Below, in pieces: positions 1 through 12,015 of a DNA stretch of 64,000 bases (positions within the stretch are counted from its first letter, which is position 1; every line of letters begins with the position of its first letter). Under the pieces are notes generated by a model. The model was not told the DNA's origin. It did no database searches and saw only the letters and a program-made list of their open reading frames with translations. The position numbers were made by a program, and so were the translations under genes. This DNA is from Ascaphus truei (lineage: Eukaryota; Chordata; Amphibia; Anura; Ascaphidae): positions 62,001 through 126,000 of the forward strand of contig WSYH01001192.1 of assembly GCA_036426205.1 (NCBI GenBank). Direction: 5' to 3'.

Positions 1-1742
1 TATATAGTGTAAAGATGAACCTTCTGCCCCGATTATTGTATCTGTTCCAGACTCTTCCGATACCTGTGTGAGATCTGAGATTAGAGCGTTGCAAGACTCA
101 ATATTTAAGTTTATTTGGAAGAACAAGCAACCTCGGGTTAAGCGAAAATTATGCAAAGACCTAGGGAGGCTGGGGGCCTGGCGGTACCTTGCTTGTTATC
201 TTATTATAAAGCGGCGCAATTATGCCAAATTACACAATGGCACACAGACCCAGAGCTGAGAAGGTGGGTGGCACTGGAGAGGGGAGAGATGTGCGCCCCA
301 TTGGAGTTTAGGGACTAATTTGGTACCCAATAAAAGATAAAGGACCTGAAAGGCCGCTGGCCTCGGTACTCAACTCTTTGTCTGTCGGGAAGTGGCTAAA
401 GTTAGTGCTTCATTGACCTCAAAACACACTCTAATGGCCCCTTTGTATGGTAACCCAGATTTTGCTCTGGGGTTAGAAGGCAATAATGTCACCCTATGGA
501 GTCAGTTGGTGTTTGAGAGGTTGAAAGGCCTGGAGGGGGAGGAACACTATCAAGTCATTTGACCAATTCAAGTTGGAAAAGGACTCCCAACACAGAATTT
601 CTTAGATACCTCCAGGTCCGGCATTTTACACTAAGCACTCAGTGAGACCACCACTAACCAATTTTGAAAAGCTCTGTGTGCGTGTGCTGTTCACACACGG
701 GGACTTATTTCTGCCTTATACAGAGAAGTGGATGTCCGCCGAAAGAGACTGGACACACGAACCCCGATTCATGACACAGTGGGAGACAGACTTGGCAGGG
801 TCACTAGAAGACAGAGGACTGGACGGAAATATTCAAGGCGGCTGCCAGTAGCTTGATTTGCATGGCATAAAGGAGAACTCATAAGGTACTGATGAGGTGG
901 AATCTCACTCCAGTTTGATTGGCTACATTTGTACATTTGTCCCAGGATTTCCCCGCTTTGTCCTAGACGGTGCGGGGAACGGGGAACCTGGTGCACATGC
1001 TTGGTCCTGTCCTCGAATCGTGCCCCTATGGTGTCAAATCTAGAGATTGGGTTGCAGGGATTTGGGCCTTCCAATTCAGCTAGACCCGTGGCTATTCCGG
1101 TTAGCAGGCCTACAAAGGAAGTATCGAGAACGGGAAACAAATTAATGCACATTTTGCAACGGTCATGATGTGAGAGACCACAGCTTTGTGAAATCAGGAT
1201 GCATTCCTTCATTAGAAAAAATTCGAATAGGATTTGGTTGTTTGCCAGATGGAAAGTTGATGAGTTTGGTTAACGACACTGGCCCATATTTCCAAAAGAT
1301 CTGGTTGCCTTGGCGGCACAGACAGATTTCAGGGGGTGAGCAATGGCAAACCGTCTGGCTCTAATAGGAACATGTGGAGTTCTCTGATGGGCGGAGATGG
1401 ACGGCGACAGGAGACTTGGAGGACGGGGGAGACCCAACGTGGACAATGAAGAAGGCAGGAATCCCCTACCCGTGGTTACAGGGATATAGCGAAGAGCTAA
1501 CTCAGGTCATCCACACATAAGGCGCCTCAGTGACTCTCCTCCCCCCCCCCCACCTTTTTCTCTTCCCCATTGTCTTTTCCTTCCCCTGTCTGTTATATGT
1601 TGTATGTCCAGGAATATCTCTACGGTGTGAGGATTCAAATGTGGTTAAGACTGTCTGGAATTACCAGAAATTGTTAAATTTACGAGATGTCTTTATGCCG
1701 TGTATTTAAAAACCAAAAAATTGAAGTAAAAAAAAAAAAAAA
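1..1742 (+). mobile_element. L1-like LINE, 3' end of ORF2 and tail (degenerate)
   Basis: Pieces of an L1/Tx1-type ORF2 C-terminal region are readable in shifting frames. They include FKFIWKNKQPR near 110, then YYKAAQL and WHTDPELRRW (180-270), and later a PLYGNPDFALGL-like stretch near 440. These match the order of conserved motifs after the reverse transcriptase in L1 ORF2 proteins. Frameshifts and stops are frequent, so it is not functional. The 3' untranslated part contains a C-rich run near 1541 and ends in a 15-base poly(A) at 1728-1742. The element continues to the left of the window. Its last ~120 bases (from 1619) are also found at 12413, at the start of the third tandem unit. Confidence 0.8.
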
Positions 1743-2117
1743 GATACAGGGGTTCGTCTCTTGGCTGAGTTTAGAGGAGGGGGCGTGTCGAGCGTCTCGG
1801 GATGCCACATGGGTGGGACATATGATCGACCAATAGGAAATGCGCCGACATTCTGCTGCTTTTTATGGTCAACCCATTGCCACCTACTAGGCAGGCTCCA
1901 CTTAGTCTGGCAGATCAGAGCGGCCTCCCTGCAGGGGCTCTGTTCTCCGGACTCAGTACTCCTCCCTGCCCCATCCACTTAGCACCCTGACACCTTTCAA
2001 CATCCCGTCTCGCCTTTGAACTAACGGACACTATACAGACTTGCTGGCACCTTATGCAGATGCCCGAGCGGCCTGCATAGAGCCTTAAAAGAAATGTATA
2101 ATAAAAAAAAAAAATAA

Positions 2118-2880
2118 TACATGGTGGACCTTGGAGAGGCTTGTGACTGTTGGAATGAGATATCAAGGCTTGAAAAACTAGGAGTGTGGGGGAGTAATTC
2201 ACCTGTGTACCGGCATTCATGCCTGCTCGCCGAGGAAGAATAAGGTACTAACAGTAGGTCTGTCCCCAACTCCTGCAAACAAAATAATTGCATCTTACCA
2301 ATATCCCACTAAAACTTACGCACAGCAAGTTCACGAGTCTGGGTAAAGGGAACATGGAAAGTGGAAAAGCAGGGCTCACTTAACTCTGCATGTAACAAAA
2401 TGGCCCCTGGCTTTAGTGCTGGCTAACGGCAGGGACCACGACCCAAGGGTAACCATAGGGCTTAACCTTTATTTATAGCCTGTTACCCTTGCCCTCACAC
2501 CCTGCACATAGCAAAGGCTTGATCTCAATCCCCAGACCCCAGTAAGTGTCTTATTTCTGTCTTTTGAGTTTGTTGTATTTCCGAGGTTTTTAAAATAAAC
2601 CCCATTTATTTCACTGCCTTATTTTGCCTATTGAATGACCCGGTATAAATGTGTTAAAGACCTGGTCTCCCGTGACAGCGGCCCCTCCACAGAAAGCGAA
2701 CAGGGCCTCTGGGATGTGAGGTGGAGCATTGAGGAATTGATTCCCGTTTGGAGAGGTGTAAGCGGTTTGTGAATGTTGTGCGGTGCTGGCTCGGCCAGAA
2801 TAAAATCTCTTTAGTAACTGCTTTGTCCTGTCTGGTGCCTTGATACCGTGGTGACGTTCTGGTCTTCCGTGACAATGTAA
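2118..2880 (+). other. Non-coding segment of the unit with LTR-like signals (repeated at 7138-7930 and 12923-13700)
   Basis: No protein is recognised. The segment holds two AATAAA signals, each followed by T-rich sequence (near 2595 and 2800), and two related 'tggtct(c/t)ccgtgac' motifs (2664 and 2858). This arrangement is reminiscent of the R-U5 region and primer site of an LTR. I could not find matched LTR ends or a target duplication, so the assignment is weak. Confidence 0.25.
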
Positions 2881-4250
2881 CTAAGGACACACGTCTAAGA
2901 TAAGATTCCATTTGAGAGGCTGGGTGAAAAAAAAATTTAAATTAATAAACAGCTTGATTAGATTTAGAAATATAGTTCACAAGTAAGGAAGAAAAAGCAT
3001 TTCTTATTAATGTGTGTTATACATTTGTGTTTGTTGCCTTATTTTGGTGTGCTGCCTTTTCCCCTGTATAGTTTGTATGGGACATGTGGCATCTCTGGCA
3101 GTTTCAGCCCCCACCTAAGTAAACATGTGTGTGTTGATTTGAGAAGTGATGCTAGAGTCTATTGATTGGATTTAATTCACCATTATATTTAAGGGAATCC
3201 ACAAACTTTTTTAAACATCTGGGAGTTGAAACCTGTTGATTCAGTCATGTGAAAAACCAGGGTCCAGAATAGAGGTCAATTCTAAGCAATACTGCCACCG
3301 TGTGGTCTTTGTTTGAATGGCAGATATCAAAGCGTTGGGTCTTTTTACCGTCTCTTCATAGTATATCGTGTTGCTTCGAGACCAGTGCTGCTGCCTTTTC
3401 CCCTGTATAGTTTGTATGGGACATGTGGCATCTGCCAGTTTCAGCCCCCACCTAAGTCAACCCGATGTTTTTTACACATGAAATGTGTGGTTGCATTTAT
3501 GTTCGTAGATTCAAAAACAAAAAAAAACACGATCAATATTTATGTGATTTACAGTTGTGACAAAAGAATCAGAAAGTCACAAAAAATGCTAAAAAATAAA
3601 ATAAAATCGTCCATTGTTTCCTTAACAAATGCTGATATATGAAGCCCAATATATGGGACTATTGAATGGAACATAGAATGAGTGACTATTATATGAAGCA
3701 TTTGTTTTGGGGACTCTGTTTTAAGCGCATAAATAACATGACAGCAATATAATATACACTAATTAATGCTTAAACATTGTCATTGATTTAGGTAAATATA
3801 TAAAACAAAGGTAATCTCTTTTCTTAGCAGTGTAAATAAATACAAGTAATGCGTTGATCAGATACATGTTCCTTTGCAGACTGTACAAATGTGTAATGTA
3901 CACCATGTGTATATGGAACAAACAAGCACTCATTTAAATCAGTCAAGGACAGAGAAAGCTATATCAAACCGTTAAACTAATATTTGTAGATAGTTTGATT
4001 TATGTATGAGCAGTTCATAGCATACAGGAAGTATAGCAGTGTATATATCTCACGTGTACATGAAAAGGTCGTAGAAAATAGTAAATAAAGCGCTCTAACG
4101 AAATGCGGTCACATACCTTGGGTAGTAGTTCTGTTGTGAATTCTATCTTCATTTAATCTGTTACCAATATTAAATCCGTCCCGTCAGAGAAAGTAACATG
4201 AAAAGTGTGAAAACCGGGTTAAGAAAGGAGGAGTGTAACCCTATACAGGA
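2881..4250. other. AT-rich spacer downstream of H4 (also in units 2 and 3)
   Basis: No gene is seen. A short segment near 3050-3110 (tttcccctgtatagtttgta...) is repeated at 3396-3455 in this unit only. The rest is AT-rich with no extended open frame. It lies 3' of the H4 gene. Confidence 0.6.
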
Positions 4251-4260
4251 GAATGTGGGT

Positions 4261-4276
4261 GGCCCTTAAAAGGGCC
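4261..4276 (-). terminator. Histone mRNA 3' stem-loop of H4 (unit 1)
   Basis: On the minus strand this reads GGCCCTTTTAAGGGCC, a perfect 6-bp stem with a TTTA-type loop. It matches the consensus recognised by SLBP at the end of replication-dependent histone mRNAs, and is preceded by A-rich sequence. It lies 52 bases past the H4 stop codon. I do not see a clear purine-rich CAAGAAAGA histone downstream element after it. Confidence 0.95.
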
Positions 4277-4328
4277 TTTAGGTTAATTGTATGTGAATTC
4301 CGCCTCCGTTGGTAAGAAGTGTCACCGT

Positions 4329-4667
<339 letters not shown>

Positions 4668-4695
4668 CTAATGAGGTAACAGCTGTGCAGCTGCT

Positions 4696-4731
4696 GCTTA
4701 TATGCAGTATGAGCGGACCTGATTGAAAACC
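4696..4731 (-). promoter_or_regulatory. H4 core promoter: TATA box and H4-specific element (unit 1)
   Basis: Read on the minus strand, GGTTTTCAATCAGGTCCGC (4713-4731) matches the vertebrate H4 subtype-specific 'site II' element that confers S-phase control. It is followed by a TATA box, GCATATAAGC (4696-4705). The start codon is at 4640, leaving a short leader, as is usual for H4. Both elements are recognisable in units 2 and 3. Confidence 0.92.
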
Positions 4732-4789
4732 ACACACAAAACCTGAGGGGAGGAATGTGAATTGCATTATTTGAATTTACCTGATTTTG

Positions 4790-4875
4790 ATTGGCTGAAA
4801 AAGGTCTTTAAGCTGATTGGCTCAGTGAAAGCCGTTAATGTTTAAAAAAATAAAAACGCGCGGCAATGGGATTGG
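4790..4875 (-). promoter_or_regulatory. Three CCAAT boxes upstream of H4 (unit 1)
   Basis: ATTGG on the + strand (CCAAT on the gene strand) occurs at 4790-4794, 4816-4820 and 4871-4875, that is 60-160 bases upstream of the H4-specific element. Repeated CCAAT boxes are usual NF-Y sites in histone promoters. A role for a divergent partner gene is possible, but none was found. Confidence 0.75.
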
Positions 4876-4889
4876 TTGGGAGTTTATCT

Positions 4890-5700
4890 GAATAAACAGT
4901 GATCAGATTTGCTTTGAGCACAACTCACGTGAACCAATTTGTGTGTTATCTATTTCATTTATGTAATTAGATAGTGTCTACATCTATATATTTGTAAATG
5001 TAATTCATGTTTAATGTTTTAGATTTCTATGATCAACTACATTCATCATCAGTATTTGTATATATCACCCTCTTAAGAAAAACTGTTTTATGAATTTGAT
5101 TTGACTTCTCATGGACCCCATCATGAGGTGACACGTGGAAGAAATGCAGACCGGGTAAAAGTACAGCAAACACATATCCTCCCAGGAGAAATGTCTGAAG
5201 TTGACAATTACTCCACAGGTGGGCAGTGCTGCTTCCAAATCCAGCTAAAGCAAACAGACACCAGACAGTGTGTTTGGCTATAAGGTACAATACCGAATAA
5301 GAACAGTGTGTGGAAAAGGAGTCGAAGTATTTGGCAAGGTAACACCCTCAGACTAATTAAACATAGTGAAATAATGCCACAACATTATTGCAAAGCGAAA
5401 AATAAAAACAGGTTACATGCATTTACCCTAACCACTTTGCTTTTTGATGTGTGTGTTGTGAGCCCTTGTAGAGGTTACATGTACACAAAATGTATATAAT
5501 TACTCATTGTACACTATGATACAGTTATTAATAAGGATAAAATAAAAAAAAATACCATATACTTTATACAACATGAATATAAATGTGTTTCTGCAATTAT
5601 ATCTGTGTTAAACAAAGTAAAAAGAAACAACAACTCAAACTATACTGTAAGCAATGGTGTATCTCTTAATATAATATGTTTAAATGAATAAATACATGTG
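4890..5700. other. Spacer between H4 promoter and SINE (unit 1)
   Basis: AT-rich, with short frames only. An 85-codon minus-strand frame at 5033-5290 is not kept open at the same length in units 2 and 3 and has no recognisable domain. I see nothing further in this stretch. Confidence 0.5.
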
Positions 5701-5713
5701 TATACATTTGGCA

Positions 5714-5905
5714 GGGAGTGGCTCAGCGAGTAAAGACACTGACTGGCACTGAGATTGGTTCAATTTCCAGTGTCATCTTGTGACCTTGGGCAAGTCACTT
5801 TATCTCCCTGTGCCTCAGGCACCAAAAACATAAAGTGTGAGCTCCACAGGACAGGGGGCTGTGTCTCCAAAATGCTATGTAAAACTAGCAGTTCTAGACA
5901 AGAAC
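5714..5905 (+). mobile_element. tRNA-derived CORE/MIR-like SINE (unit 1)
   Basis: The head gggagtggctcagcgagtaa carries a Pol III A box (TGGCTCAGCGAG), and GGTTCAATTTC at 5757 is a B box. It is followed by gaccttgggcaagtcacttt...tgtgcctcag, the central motif shared by CORE-SINEs and MIR. The tRNA part is degenerate, so it is not a tRNA gene. An ATT microsatellite (5913-5942) follows. Confidence 0.85.
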
Positions 5906-5942
5906 AAACACGTATTATTATTATTATTATTATTATTATTAC

Positions 5943-6168
5943 TACATTGTAAGCTCTTCGGAGCAGGGACTCCTTTTCCTAAATATTACTTTTATGTCTA
6001 AAGCACTTCTTCCCTTTATGTGTTTTTGTATTATTTGTTATTTATATGATTGTCACATGTATTACTGCTGTGAAGCGCTATGTACAGTACATTAATGGCT
6101 CTATATAAATAAAGACATGCATACATACATACATACATACATACATACATACATACATACATACATAA
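5943..6168 (+). mobile_element. L2-like 3' tail ending in a (CATA)n run
   Basis: 'attgtaagctcttcggagca', then 'gtgaagcgctatgtacagta' and 'ctatataaataaagaca', form the conserved 3' end of L2-type LINEs, which MIR-type SINEs share. It ends in a pure (CATA)n run at 6115-6168. The SINE at 5714 and this tail probably form one retroposon. Confidence 0.8.
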
Positions 6169-6179
6169 CATATGAAAAT

Positions 6180-6560
6180 GCCCTTCCCCTCAATACCCGA
6201 CTAGCACCCTCTCTATGCACCTTTAAGACCCAACTTAAGACACACTTGCTTAAAGAAGCGTATGAATAGCACTGTGGATATTCTGAACACAGGATACATA
6301 AAGCTTGGCCCCCTGCAGACGCACTTACCAGAACTCCCTCCTACTGTCTCTGTACGTTCTCCCTACCTACCAATTAGACTGTAAGCTCCTAGGGGCAGGG
6401 TCTCCTCTTCCTTAATGTTACTTTTTTGTCTAAAGCACTTATTCCCATGATCTGTTATTTATATTATGTGTTATTTATTTGATTACTATGTGTATTACTA
6501 CTGTGAAGCGCTATGTACATTAATGGCTCTATATAAATAAAGACATACATACATACATAC
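6180..6560 (+). mobile_element. L2-like LINE 3' end, second copy in unit 1
   Basis: The segment starts at the codons for [11 protein letters not shown]... (cccttcccctcaatacccga) and continues through the 3' UTR. It is the same as the end of the L2 reverse transcriptase at 25910-27076. It ends with 'ctatataaataaagacatac' and a short CATA run. Confidence 0.85.
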
Positions 6561-6599
6561 GAAAAACAACAAAAATAGTGTACTTGTAAAGACAACACA

Positions 6600-7130
6600 A
6601 GTTAAATAAAATATACAGTGGACATTTTGGGGCTGTGATTTTCAACTGGGTTCCACGTGCCCCCCTCAGGGGTTCCTCGGCCGCCAGGGGGGAAGGAGCT
6701 TGGAAACCACTCCCAGCTGTCCCTGTTCCGGCGGTGCGACAGCTCCCCTGTTCAGCAGTCGCCTCCCGGTCACTGTGATCCTTCCTCTCCCTCCTATCGT
6801 TGCTGGTTATTGCGTTCAACTTCCATCAGACAGGAGGAGGGAGCTGCGGACCGGCTCAGCACCGCAGGCCCCAAGGTGAGAGACTGAACAATTGCACTGC
6901 AATGCTTTTGCTGAAACTAGAGGTTATTGCCCTTTATCTTCCTTTATGCAGAGAAAAGGACATTTCATGAGTCAGCGACGCTCTCCCTCTTGTACCTACT
7001 GCAAACCTATCATTTGTGCTTTTAGCTAAATCAATATTAAAAAAACAGCAGCGCACAGCCAAGGGAGCCAGGTTGAAATTGTAATAACCCTCTGGTTACA
7101 GCTCCTTTGGAACAATAAAAAATATTTTAA
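6600..7130. other. GC-rich stretch and end of unit 1
   Basis: The segment at 6640-6880 is GC-richer and encodes no recognisable protein. At 7035-7075 is 'aaaaaaacagcagcgcacagccaagg', the left arm of the hairpin seen in full in units 2 and 3. The right arm is missing here because the unit is truncated. Confidence 0.5.
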
Positions 7131-9184
7131 TAACATGGGCGGACCTTAGAGAGGCTTGTGACGTAGCGACATAGGAATGAGATATCAGGCTTGAAAACTA
7201 GGAGTGTGGGGAGGGGAGTAATTCACCTGGTACCGCATTTCATGCCTGCTCCCAGGAGAATGAAGGTACTAACAGTAATCTGTCCCAACAACTCCTGAAA
7301 CAAAAAAATTGCATTCTTACCAAATATCCCACCTAAAACTTATGCACAGCAAGTTTCACGATCTGGGGTAAAGGGAACTGGAAAGTGAAAAGCAGGGCTC
7401 ACTTTAACTCTGCATGTAACATACCTGGCCCTGGCTTATAGTGCTGGCTAACGGTCAGGGACCCACAGGGTAACCATAGGGCTTAACCTTTATTATATAG
7501 CCTGTTACCCTTGCTCACAACTCTGCACATAAGAAAGGCTTGATCTAATCCCCCGACCCCAGTAAGTGTGTATTGTCTTTTGAGTTTGTTGTATTTCCGA
7601 GGTTTTTATCAAATAAACCCCATTTTATTTCACTGCCTTATTTTGGCCTATTGAATGATCCCGGTATAAATGTTAAAAGACCTGGTCTCCCGGGACAGCG
7701 GCCCCTCCACAAGAAAGCGAACAGGGCCTCTGCGGATGTGAGGTGGAGCATTGAGGAATGTTCCCGTTTTGGAGAGTGTAAGCGGTTTGTGATGTGTGCG
7801 GTGCTGGTCCGGCCAGAATAAATCTTTATAGATACCTCTTTATTATTGTTGTTCTCTTATTGTGCCTTTATACCGTGGAACTTCTTTGGTCTTCCTGATA
7901 AAACTAAGGACACAGTTTAAGATAAGATTCCACTTGAGAGGCTGTGTGGTGAAAAAAAATATTAAATTAATAAACAGCTTGAATTTAGAAATTAGTTCAC
8001 AAAAGTAAGGAAGACAAGTGTTTCTTATTAATTGGTATTGTTTACATTTGGTTTGTTGCCTTTATTTTGGTGCTGCTGCCTTTTCCCCTGGATAGTTTGT
8101 ATGGGACATGTGGCATCTGGCAGTTTCAGCCCCCACCTAAGTAAAACTATATGGTGTGTGTGAGAAAGTGATGCTAGAGTCCTATTGATTGGATTTAACA
8201 CCAATTATATAAGGGAATCCACAAAATTTTTTAAAACATCGGGAGTTGAAACCTTTGTCTGATTCAGATCATGTGAAAAATCCAGGTTCCAGAATGAGGT
8301 CAATTCTAAAGCAATACTGCCAACCGTGTGGTCTTTGTTTGAATGGCAGATATCAAAGCGTTGGGGTCTTTTTACCGTCTCCTTCATAATATCTGTTTGC
8401 TTCGAGACCATCACCCGATGTTTTTTACACATGAATGTGTGGTTGCATTATGTTCGTAGATTCAAAAACAAAAAAAAAAAAACGATCAATATTTATGTGA
8501 TTTACAGTTGTGACAAAAGAATCAGAAAGTCACAAAAAAGTGCTAAAAAAAAAAAATTCGTCCATGTTTCCTTAACAAATGCTGATAATGAAGCCCAAAT
8601 ATGGGACTATTGAATGGAACATAGAATGAGTGACTATATATGAAGCATTTGTTTTGGGGACTGTTTTAGAGCTAATAACATGACAGCAATAAATATACAC
8701 TAATTATGCTTAAACATTGTCATTGATTTAGGCAATATAAAAACAAGGGAATCTCTTTCTTAGCAGTGTAAATAATACAAGTAATCGTTGATCAGATACA
8801 TGTTCCTTTGCAGACTGTACAATGTGAATGTACACCATGTGTATATGGAACAAACAAGCACTCATTTAAATCAGTCAAGTGCAGAGAAAGCTATATCAAA
8901 CCGTTAAACTAATATTTGGTAGATAGTTTGATTTATGTATGCAGTTCATAGATAAGGGAGTATAGCAGAGTGTATAAATCTCACGTGTACATGAAAAGGT
9001 CTAGAAAATAGTAAATAAAGCGCTCTAACGAAACGGTCACATCCTTGGGTAGTTCTGTTGTGGAATTGTATCTTTCATTTAACCTGTTACCAATATTAAA
9101 TCCGTCCCGTCAGAGAAAGTAACATGAAAACGGGTTAAATAGGATGGAGGTGTAACACAGAGCTCTATACAGGAGAATGTGGGT

Positions 9185-9200
9185 GGCCTCTAAAAGGGCC
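9185..9200 (-). terminator. Histone 3' stem-loop, unit 2 (one stem position altered)
   Basis: The gene strand reads GGCCCTTTTAGAGGCC against GGCCCTTTTAAGGGCC in unit 1, which leaves a mismatch in the stem. It lies at the expected distance past the H4 stop. Read error and real mutation cannot be separated here. Confidence 0.75.
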
Positions 9201-9209
9201 TTTAGGTTA

Positions 9210-9560
<351 letters not shown>

Positions 9561-9614
9561 TCTAAAACTTAAGAAACTACAACAAGCTAATGAGGTAACA
9601 CTGTGCAGCTGGCT

Positions 9615-9653
9615 GCTTATATGCAGTATGTGGCGGACCTGATTGAAAAAACC
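9615..9653 (-). promoter_or_regulatory. H4 core promoter, unit 2
   Basis: TATA box GCATATAAGC (9615-9624) and the H4-specific element (9633-9653, TTTTTCAATCAGGTCCGC) match unit 1 apart from an A-run length change. CCAAT boxes follow upstream, as in unit 1. Confidence 0.85.
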
Positions 9654-10603
9654 CACACCAAAACCTGAGGGAGGAATGTGAATTGACATATTTGAATTTA
9701 CCTGATTTTGATTGGCTGAAAAGGTCTTTAACTGATTGGCTCGTGAAAGCCGTAATGTTTAAAAAAAAATAAAGGCGCGCGGCAATGGGATTGGTTGGGA
9801 GTATCTGCAATAAACAGTGATCAGATTTGCTTGCTGTATGGCACAACTCACGTGAACCAATTTGTGTGTTATATTCATTTAGTAATTAGATAGTGTCTAC
9901 ATCTATATATTTGTAAATGTAATTCATGTTTAATGTTTTAGATTTCATGATAACTACATATCAGTATTGTATATTCCCTCTTAAGAAAAAACTGTTTTAT
10001 GAATTTGATTTGACTTCTGGACCCCATCATGAGGTGACACGTGGAAGAAATGCAGACCGCGGGTAAAAGTACAGCAAACACATATCTCCCAGTGGAATGT
10101 TGAAGTTGACAATACTCCACAGGGTGGCAGTGCTGCTTCCAAATCCAGCTATAAGCAAACAGACACCAGACAGTGTGTTGGCTATAAAGGTACAATACCG
10201 AATAAGAACCTGTGTTGGAAAAGGGAGTCGAAGTATTTGGCAAGGTAACACCCTCAGACTAATTAAACTAGTAAATAATGCCAACATCATTGCAAAGCGA
10301 AAAATAAAAATAGGTTACATGCATTTATCCTAACCACTTTTGTGTTTTGGGTGTGTTGTGAGCCCTTGTAGAGGTTACATGGATAACAAAATGTATATAA
10401 TTACTCATTGATAAACTATAGAATACATTATTAATAAGGATAAAATAAAAAAAATACCATATACTTTATAAACATGAAATAAATGTGTTTCTGCAATTAT
10501 ATCTGTGTTAAACAAAGAAAAAGAAACACACAACTAAAAACTATAAGCAATGGTGTTCTCTAATAATATGTTTAAATGAATAATACATGTGTATACATTT
10601 GGA

Positions 10604-10790
10604 GGGAGTGGCTCAGCGGAGTAAAGACACTGACGGCACTGAGATTGGTTCAATTTCCAGTTCATCTTGTGACTTGGGCAAGTCACTTTATATCCCTGTG
10701 CCTCAGGCACAAAAACATAAAGTGTGAGGCTCCACAGGCAGGGGCTGTTGTCTCCAAAATGCTAGTAAAACTAGCAGTTCTGACAGAACA
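10604..10790 (+). mobile_element. tRNA-derived CORE/MIR-like SINE (unit 2)
   Basis: Same insertion as at 5714, with small indels in the A box (gctcagcggagtaa). It moved with the tandem unit and is not an independent insertion. Confidence 0.82.
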
Positions 10791-10844
10791 AAGAAAAACA
10801 CTAAATATTATTTATTATTATTATTATATATTATATTACTAAAT

Positions 10845-11415
10845 TGTAAGCTCTTCGGAGGCGGGACTCTTTTCCTAATATTATTTTATGTCTAAAGCAC
10901 TTTCCCCTTTATGTGTTTTTGTATTATTTGTTATTTATATGATTGTCACATGTATTACTGTGAAGCGCTATGTACAGTACATTAATGGCTCTATATAATA
11001 CAAGACATACATACCATACATACCACATTACATAACATATGAAAATGCCCTTCCCTCAATACCCGACTAGCACCCTCTCTATCCACCTTTAAGACCCAAC
11101 TAAGACAACTTGCTTAAAGAAGCGTATGAAAGCACTGTGGATATTCTGAACACAGGATACATAAAGTGGCCCCCTGCAAGACGCACTTACCAGAACTCCC
11201 TCCTACTGTCTCTGTACTTTCCCTACCTACCAATTAGACTGTAAGCTCCTAGGGGCAGGGTCTCCTCTTCCTTAATGTTACTTTTTTGTCTAAAGCACTT
11301 ATTCCCATGATCGTGTTATTTATATTATTGTTATTTATTTGATTACATGTGTATTACTACTGTGAAGGCTATGTACATTAATGGCTCTTATATAAAGAAA
11401 CATACATACATAATA
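10845..11415 (+). mobile_element. Two L2-like 3' tails (unit 2)
   Basis: Copies of 5943-6168 and 6180-6560. The (CATA)n runs are shorter and interrupted here. Confidence 0.8.
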
Positions 11416-11869
11416 CATACGAAAAACAAACAAAAATAGTGTACTTGTAAGACAACACACAAGTTAAATAAAATATACAGTGGGACATTTTGGGCTGTGA
11501 TTAACGGGACAGTGCCCCTCGGGGTTCCTCGGGCCAGCGGGGGGTGATGGGAAAATAAAGCTGTCCCTGTCCGGGCGCGGGACCTCCCCTGTTAGCAGTC
11601 GCCTCCCGGTCACTGTGATCTCTCCTCTCCCCTATCGTTGCTGGTTATGCGTTCAATTCCCATCAGACAGGAGGAGGGGAGCTGCGGACCGGCTCAGCAC
11701 GCAGGCCCCAAGGTGAGAGACTGAACAATTGCACTGCAATGTTTGCTGAAACTAGAGGCTATTGCCCTTTATCTTCCTTTATGCAGAGAAAAGGACATTT
11801 ATGAGTCAGCGACGCTCTCCCTCTTGTACCTACTGCAAACCTTCATTTGTGCTTTTAGCTAAATCAATA

Positions 11870-12015
11870 TTAAAAAAACAGCAGCGCACAGCCAAGGGAG
11901 CCAGGTTGAAATTGTAATAACCCTCTGGTTACAGCTCCTTTGGGTGTAGTTTCATAATAAATATATTTTTTTGATTACAATTTCAACCTGGTCCTGGCTG
12001 TGTGCTGCTGTTTTT
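11870..12015. repeat. Inverted repeat (hairpin) at end of unit 2
   Basis: The left arm 'aaaaaacagcagcgcacagc...ggttgaaattgtaat' (11870-11917) is the reverse complement of 'attacaatttcaacctggtc...ctgctgtttttt' (11970-12015), with ~50 bases between. It looks like a fold-back or MITE-like element. The same structure is at 17675-17822, and only the left arm survives at the end of unit 1. Confidence 0.8.

Noticed and set aside
5033..5290. 85-codon minus frame upstream of H4 as a divergent gene
   Set aside because: Not preserved in units 2 and 3 beyond what indels explain, and no recognisable protein; no other histone matches.
5714..5785. tRNA gene
   Set aside because: A and B boxes are present, but the cloverleaf is degenerate and it is joined to a CORE/MIR-type body; it is a SINE head.
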